Of a stretch of 64,000 nucleotides of DNA, positions 60,343 to 64,000 are shown piece after piece; position 1 is the stretch's first letter, and every line of letters starts with the position of its first letter. The notes under the pieces are model-generated. The model worked only from the letters and a program-made list of their open reading frames with translations, was not told where the DNA came from and made no database searches. Source of the DNA: Nocardia bhagyanarayanae (GTDB lineage: Bacteria > Actinomycetota > Actinomycetes > Mycobacteriales > Mycobacteriaceae); NCBI RefSeq assembly GCF_006716565.1, contig NZ_VFPG01000001.1, forward strand, positions 3,906,001-3,970,000, in the 5' to 3' direction. Position numbers and translations under genes: made by a program.

Positions 60343-60846
60343 GTGGTGGCCAAGGCTGACCTTTCCGAGATCGTCTGCTCGATCGCCCGCACGCTGGACG
60401 CGGTGGGGGAGCGGTGGACGCCGCTGATCCTGCGCGACCTGTTCGTCGGGATGACCCGCTTCGAGGACCTCCGGCGCGATCTCGGCATCGCCTCGAACGT
60501 GCTCGCCGCCCGGCTGGACACGTTGCGCGCGCACGGCATCGTCGAATCGCGGGTCTACCAGACGAATCCGGTGCGGCGGGAGTACCTGCTCACCGCCAAG
60601 GGGCGCGAGCTGTACCCGGTGCTGGCCACGCTGATCGCCTGGGGGGACAAGTGGGAAGCGGGGCCCGAGGGGCCGCCCGTTGTCTCGGTCCACCGCCCGT
60701 GCGGACGGCACGCCTCGGGCGTGGTGGTGTGCGAGGAATGCGGCGAACCGCTCACCGCCGAGACGGTGCGGTGGGAGCCGGGACCCGGCGCGCGGCGGGG
60801 GCCGGGGACGATGCTGGTGGGCGATTTCATCGCGGCCGCAGACTGA
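60343..60846 (+). CDS. HxlR-family regulator with C-terminal Cys-rich extension
   Basis: The 167-aa regulator has the HxlR domain (IARTLDAVGERWTPLILRDLFVGMTRFEDLRRDLGIASNVLAARLDTLRAHGIV, YLLTAKGRELYPVL). A C-terminal segment, HRPCGRHASGVVVCEECGEPL, has three Cys and two His and could bind metal or sense redox state. GTG start; a second GTG follows directly. Its paralogue at 758-1123 lacks this extension. Confidence 0.87.
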   Translation: MVAKADLSEIVCSIARTLDAVGERWTPLILRDLFVGMTRFEDLRRDLGIASNVLAARLDTLRAHGIVESRVYQTNPVRREYLLTAKGRELYPVLATLIAWGDKWEAGPEGPPVVSVHRPCGRHASGVVVCEECGEPLTAETVRWEPGPGARRGPGTMLVGDFIAAAD

Positions 60847-61036
60847 TTCGCGCCAGGTAGGCGGCGAGATCGCGGCATGTGAGCGAAATTGCACTGGCGC
60901 GATCACCGGTTGGGTGGCTAGCCTGGAGCGGTCTTGTCCCCGTCGATCGGAGCATGCGTTGATTTCTTTGAGGTAGCGCTTTCGGGCGGCCCGCATCTCG
61001 CGCGCCGCGTTTCCGTCGCGACCTCAGGGGTTCCGC

Positions 61037-62653
61037 ATGACCTTTCTGTCTGTTTCCGATCTCACTTTCTCCTGGCCGGACGGCACTCCGGTGTTCGAAG
61101 GACTCGGCGCGGTGTTCCCGGCCGGGCACATCGGCCTCGTCGGCGTCAACGGCGCCGGGAAATCCACCTTGCTGCGCCTGATCGCCGGTGAGCTGACGCC
61201 GTCGCGCGGATCGGTCACCGTCTCGGGGCATCTGGGCTACCTGCGCCAGGACCTCGGGCTGGCCGACGGTGAACGGGTCGACGCGGTGCTCGGCATCGAC
61301 GCGGTGCGAAAGGCGCTGCACCGCATCGAATCCGGTGCGGGCGACGAGCGCGATTTCGAGACCGTCGGCGCCGCATGGGATGTCGAGGAGCGCGCCGTCG
61401 CGCTGCTCGGCAGGCTCGGGCTGCACTACGTCGCCGATTCGGCCGAGGGACTCGACCGCAGGCTGGACACCCTCTCCGGCGGTGAGACGGTGCTGCTCGG
61501 GCTGGTGGCCGAGCTGCTCGCCGAGCCCGATGTGTTGCTGCTCGACGAGCCGACCAACAACCTGGATCACGTTGCGCGCGAACGCCTCTACGAGGTGATC
61601 GGGCAGTTCTCCGGCACCGTGCTCACGGTCAGCCACGATCGCGAACTGCTCGAGCGGATGGACGCCATCGCGGAACTGCGGGCCGGCGAGCTGCGGCTGT
61701 TCGGCGGGAACTACAGCGACTACGAGCGCATCGTCGAGGCCGAACAGCAGGCGGCGCGGTCCGCGCTGCGCGAGGCGCGCAACGATGTGCGCAGGCAGGC
61801 GCAGGAACTGGTCGAGACGCGCGTCAAGCTCGACCGCAGGCAGCGCTACGGCAAGAAGCAGGCCGAGAACATGCCGAAGATCCTCGCCGGTGCGCGCAAG
61901 CGGGCGGCGCAGGTGTCGGCGGGCAAGCTGCGCAACACCCACATCGAGCGGCTCGACACCGCCAAGGAGCAGCTCCAGCAGGCGGAGGAACTCGTTCGCG
62001 ACGACAAGGAGATTCGCATCGATCTGCCCGGCACCCGGCTCTACCCGGGGCAGGACGTGCTCGCGCTGGACGAGGTGACGTTGGCCTGCGGACCGACGGT
62101 CCCCCTGCGGGTGTCGGGCCCGGAGCGGATCGCGCTGACCGGGCGCAACGGTGTCGGCAAGTCGACGCTGCTGCGCCGGATCGCGGAAGCGCCGCCGAAG
62201 GTGTCGTGGCGGATGCTGCCGCAGCGGCTGGACGTGTTCGACGAGAGTCGTTCGGTGTTCGAGAACGTGTCCGCCGCCGCACCGGAGGCGACGCCACTGC
62301 GGATCCGATCTCACTTGGCGCGCTTCCTGTTTCGTGGCGCGGACGCCGACGTCGCCGCGGGCGCGCTGTCGGGAGGCGAGCGGCTGCGCGCCGCCCTCGC
62401 CATGCTGCTGCTCGCCGAACCCGCGCCGAAACTGCTGCTGCTCGACGAACCGACCAACAACCTCGATCTGCCGAGCCTGCACCACCTCACCCAGGCGCTG
62501 GCCGGATTCGAGGGCGCGCTGATCGTGGTCAGCCACGACCCGCGCTTCCTCGACGACATCGGCGTCACCCGGCAGCTCGAACTCACCGAGGACGGGCTGG
62601 TCGACGCCGATCGAGTCGTCGAGGAGGACGTGCCGGAGGAGCCGACGGTCTGA
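61037..62653 (+). CDS. ABC-F family ATPase (ribosome-associated)
   Basis: The 538-aa protein has two ABC domains and no membrane segments. The first has GVNGAGKST, LSGGE and LLLDEPTNNLD; the second has GRNGVGKST, LSGGER and LLLDEPTNNLD. A basic coiled-coil linker (about 230-335; RRQRYGKKQAENMPKIL) lies between them, with an ARxDVRRQAQEL helix. ABC-F proteins bind the ribosomal E site; some give resistance to macrolides, lincosamides or pleuromutilins. Nothing here fixes which. A tiny ATG-CGT-TGA frame occurs in the leader near 60953. Confidence 0.92.
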   Translation: MTFLSVSDLTFSWPDGTPVFEGLGAVFPAGHIGLVGVNGAGKSTLLRLIAGELTPSRGSVTVSGHLGYLRQDLGLADGERVDAVLGIDAVRKALHRIESGAGDERDFETVGAAWDVEERAVALLGRLGLHYVADSAEGLDRRLDTLSGGETVLLGLVAELLAEPDVLLLDEPTNNLDHVARERLYEVIGQFSGTVLTVSHDRELLERMDAIAELRAGELRLFGGNYSDYERIVEAEQQAARSALREARNDVRRQAQELVETRVKLDRRQRYGKKQAENMPKILAGARKRAAQVSAGKLRNTHIERLDTAKEQLQQAEELVRDDKEIRIDLPGTRLYPGQDVLALDEVTLACGPTVPLRVSGPERIALTGRNGVGKSTLLRRIAEAPPKVSWRMLPQRLDVFDESRSVFENVSAAAPEATPLRIRSHLARFLFRGADADVAAGALSGGERLRAALAMLLLAEPAPKLLLLDEPTNNLDLPSLHHLTQALAGFEGALIVVSHDPRFLDDIGVTRQLELTEDGLVDADRVVEEDVPEEPTV

Positions 62654-62776
62654 CATGCGCGCCTTGCGAACCGGTGCTTCCGCCTGGCAATATGTCCGAG
62701 TCGTCCGATTGGAGACGAAAAGCACTGTCGGGCAGCGCTTCCGAGGCCCTGCCCAGGATCGAAGGGGGTCGACTCG

Positions 62777-62995
62777 GTGCAGTTCGCCCGACGCCTCGCC
62801 AGCACGTTCTTCGCCGCCGCCGCCCTGGTCGCGCTGGGCTCCGCCGCCGCGGGTACGGCCCACTCGGAGCCGTACTACAAGAACTGCGCCGCCGTCCGGG
62901 AAGCCGGCGAAGCCCCGCTCTACGAGGGTGAGCCGGGCTACGCCGAGCACCTGGACCGCGACGGCGACGGCATCGCCTGCGAATCCAAGCGCTGA
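62777..62995 (+). CDS. Secreted excalibur calcium-binding domain peptide
   Basis: The 72-aa precursor has a signal peptide (cleavage near AAAGTAHS) followed by one complete excalibur domain: YKNCAAVREAGEAPLYEGEPGYAEHLDRDGDGIACE with the DxDxDG calcium loop and the Cys pair. Such domains are found in surface proteins. The start is GTG with AAGGGGG upstream. Confidence 0.9.
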   Translation: MQFARRLASTFFAAAALVALGSAAAGTAHSEPYYKNCAAVREAGEAPLYEGEPGYAEHLDRDGDGIACESKR

Positions 62996-63027
62996 TCTGT
63001 CCCGCCGCCCGGTCGTAGGATCGGGGG

Positions 63028-63819
63028 ATGGCGGGCGAGCGGCGGTCGCGGTGGCTCGGTGCGGAGTACGCGGAGACTTCGGCACATCACCGTGCGGTGG
63101 ACGAGTGGTTCCTGACGCGGATACGGCCCGAGCCCGAGGACACCGTCGTCGATCTCGGGTGCGGTAGCGGGGAGTTCACCGCCGTGCTCGCGGAGTCGGT
63201 GCCGCGCGGGCGCGTGATCGGAGTGGACGAGGATCCGTCCATGCTCGCGGCCGCGGACCGGTACTCGGCGCCGAACCTGGAGTTCGTGCGTGCCTCGGCC
63301 ACCGAGTTCGATCGGCACCTCGAGCCAGGCGTCGCGGATCTGGTGGTGAGCCGGTCCATGCTGCACTGGCTCGCGGTCGCGGACTATCCTGCGGTCTTCG
63401 GCGCGGTGTATCGGACGCTGCGACCGGGCGGCTGGTTCCACTCGGAATCCGGCGGCGCGGGGAACATGGCGGGCCTGATGGCCTTGCTCGAGCGCATCGC
63501 GGTGGCCAACGGGCTGCGACCGCCCAGGCCGTTCCCGGACGCCGGGACCGTGTTCGACATGCTGCGGACCACGGGATTCGACATCCCGGCCGACGGCGTC
63601 CGCACGGTCGCCCAGCTGCGCCCGTTCACCCGCGCCCAGCTCGCCGACATGTTGCGCACGACCGCGTCGGTGTCCCTCACCCGGCAGGCCGATGCCGCCG
63701 ACGCGCATCGCCTGGTCGACGAGCTCGTCGCCGCCACCGACGAACTGCTGCGTCCGGACGGGACCTACGACCAGACCTTCGTCCGCCTCGAGATCCTCGT
63801 CCGCCGCCCCTCGGACTGA
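63028..63819 (+). CDS. Class I SAM-dependent methyltransferase
   Basis: The 263-aa protein has motif I VVDLGCGSGEFTAVL, the acidic end of strand 2 (VIGVDEDPSML), DLVVSRSMLHWL (motif II/IV) and LRPGGWFHSESGG (post-II). The substrate is unknown. It is probably cotranscribed with the excalibur gene 32 bp upstream. Confidence 0.88.
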   Translation: MAGERRSRWLGAEYAETSAHHRAVDEWFLTRIRPEPEDTVVDLGCGSGEFTAVLAESVPRGRVIGVDEDPSMLAAADRYSAPNLEFVRASATEFDRHLEPGVADLVVSRSMLHWLAVADYPAVFGAVYRTLRPGGWFHSESGGAGNMAGLMALLERIAVANGLRPPRPFPDAGTVFDMLRTTGFDIPADGVRTVAQLRPFTRAQLADMLRTTASVSLTRQADAADAHRLVDELVAATDELLRPDGTYDQTFVRLEILVRRPSD

Positions 63820-63820
63820 A

Positions 63821-63866
63821 CCGGGCCACCATCTCTCCCTTTCGACGGAGAAAAATGGCGGCCCGG
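63821..63866. terminator. Bidirectional terminator between methyltransferase and the next gene
   Basis: CCGGGCC and GGCCCGG, extended by CCAT/ATGG across one mismatch and CTCC/GGAG further in, enclose a loop of about 8 nt. It serves both the methyltransferase and the convergent gene ending at 63871. Confidence 0.6.
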
Positions 63867-63870
63867 TCGC

Positions 63871-64000
63871 TCAGCTCACCACACCGAGGCAGAGCTTGAA
63901 CGAGGGCGTGCCGCCCATCAGATACGCGCCCGCGGACTGGAGGATGCGGTCCTGGGCGACGATGTGCTGGCACATGGTGTTGGTGTCGCGCAGCCAGCGG
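63871..64000 (-). CDS. C-terminal 42 residues of an unidentified protein (continues past window)
   Basis: The open minus-strand frame reads RWLRDTNTMCQHIVAQDRIL, then QSAGAYLMGGTPSFKLCLGVVS, to a TGA at 63871-63873. It has two Cys and no recognisable motif. Convergence with the methyltransferase across a terminator supports it as a real gene end. Confidence 0.55.
   Translation of the reverse strand, partial: RWLRDTNTMCQHIVAQDRILQSAGAYLMGGTPSFKLCLGVVS

Noticed and set aside
60827-63085. Minus-strand frame of 752 codons opposite the ABC-F gene
   Set aside because: Same reason: antisense to a clear ABC-F protein and an excalibur peptide.
1-64000. CRISPR array, prophage or transposase genes
   Set aside because: No regularly spaced repeats, cas genes, phage structural genes or transposase motifs were seen. 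The repeats present are NRPS module similarities and the duplicated carbonic anhydrase locus.

Overview
High-GC actinobacterial DNA, most likely a Nocardia (or close mycolic-acid relative such as Rhodococcus). The right two thirds keep the gene order of the Mycobacterium tuberculosis block thrS-HIT-pgsA1-patA-pimA-NUDIX-pdxS-tesB2-pdxT-yebC ... ruvCAB ... yajC-secD-secF-lipoprotein-apt. This block makes the precursors of phosphatidylinositol mannosides, which are specific to this order. GTG starts and 4-bp ATGA/GTGA overlaps are common. I found no intact tRNA, rRNA, CRISPR array or insertion sequence.

Left accessory region (1-24.3 kb). An imine-reductase-like gene and a divergent HxlR regulator share a palindromic operator. 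They are followed by a carbonyl-reductase-like SDR that lacks the usual catalytic Tyr, a lipoprotein, a decayed glycine-betaine-binding-protein tail and the 3' half of a tRNA. The tRNA piece may be a scar of integration. Next is a single 17.3-kb minus-strand NRPS gene: EntF-like starter C, half C, A-T, C-A-T-E, C-A-T-E, C-A-T-TE. It is predicted to make an N-acyl or N-aroyl tetrapeptide. The gene has an orphan C-domain half, a first epimerase with a broken HHxxxDG motif, and stretches of identical DNA between modules. Upstream are a Tat-exported cholesterol-oxidase-like GMC enzyme and a divergent cytochrome P450, with a 14-bp perfect palindrome between them. No MbtH-like protein, PPTase or exporter is encoded nearby.

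Carbonic anhydrase region (24.3-29.4 kb). Two tandem genes encode SulP transporter-STAS-like-beta-carbonic anhydrase fusions. Each is preceded by a perfect TGTGA-N6-TCACA CRP/GlxR-type site and, about 54 bp further on, by the same ~20-bp element. This is an unusually clean case of duplicated genes kept with a duplicated control region.

Conserved core (29.4-57.6 kb). After a PGPGW membrane protein and a FhuF-like Fe-S protein come thrS, the HIT protein, pgsA1, patA, pimA and a NUDIX protein as a tightly packed operon. Between the NUDIX gene and pdxS lies a 30-codon ORF with a strong RBS and its own CRP-like site. pdxS has three 11-bp-phased repeats next to its -10, as expected for a PdxR/MocR operator. 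The pdxS-tesB-pdxT-yebC neighbourhood carries extra genes: an MTB12-like lipoprotein, a kinase-fold protein with a lost P-loop, and a papain-like peptidase. A strongly structured region ends in an intrinsic terminator at 39.4-39.6 kb. ruvCAB has a LexA box just after its -10. Around it lie an ArsR-SRPBCC pair, a macro-domain protein, GtrA, a fourfold DivIVA-repeat protein, and a TetR/Baeyer-Villiger monooxygenase pair with a clear operator.

Right end (57.6-64 kb). After apt, where M. tuberculosis has relA, there are instead a CocE/NonD-type hydrolase, a SnoaL-like/HxlR divergent pair with a 25-bp operator, an ABC-F ATPase, an excalibur-domain secreted peptide, a methyltransferase and the tail of an unidentified gene. 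Domain, motif and operator calls were made by eye. Homology statements come from remembered family features and no search was run.
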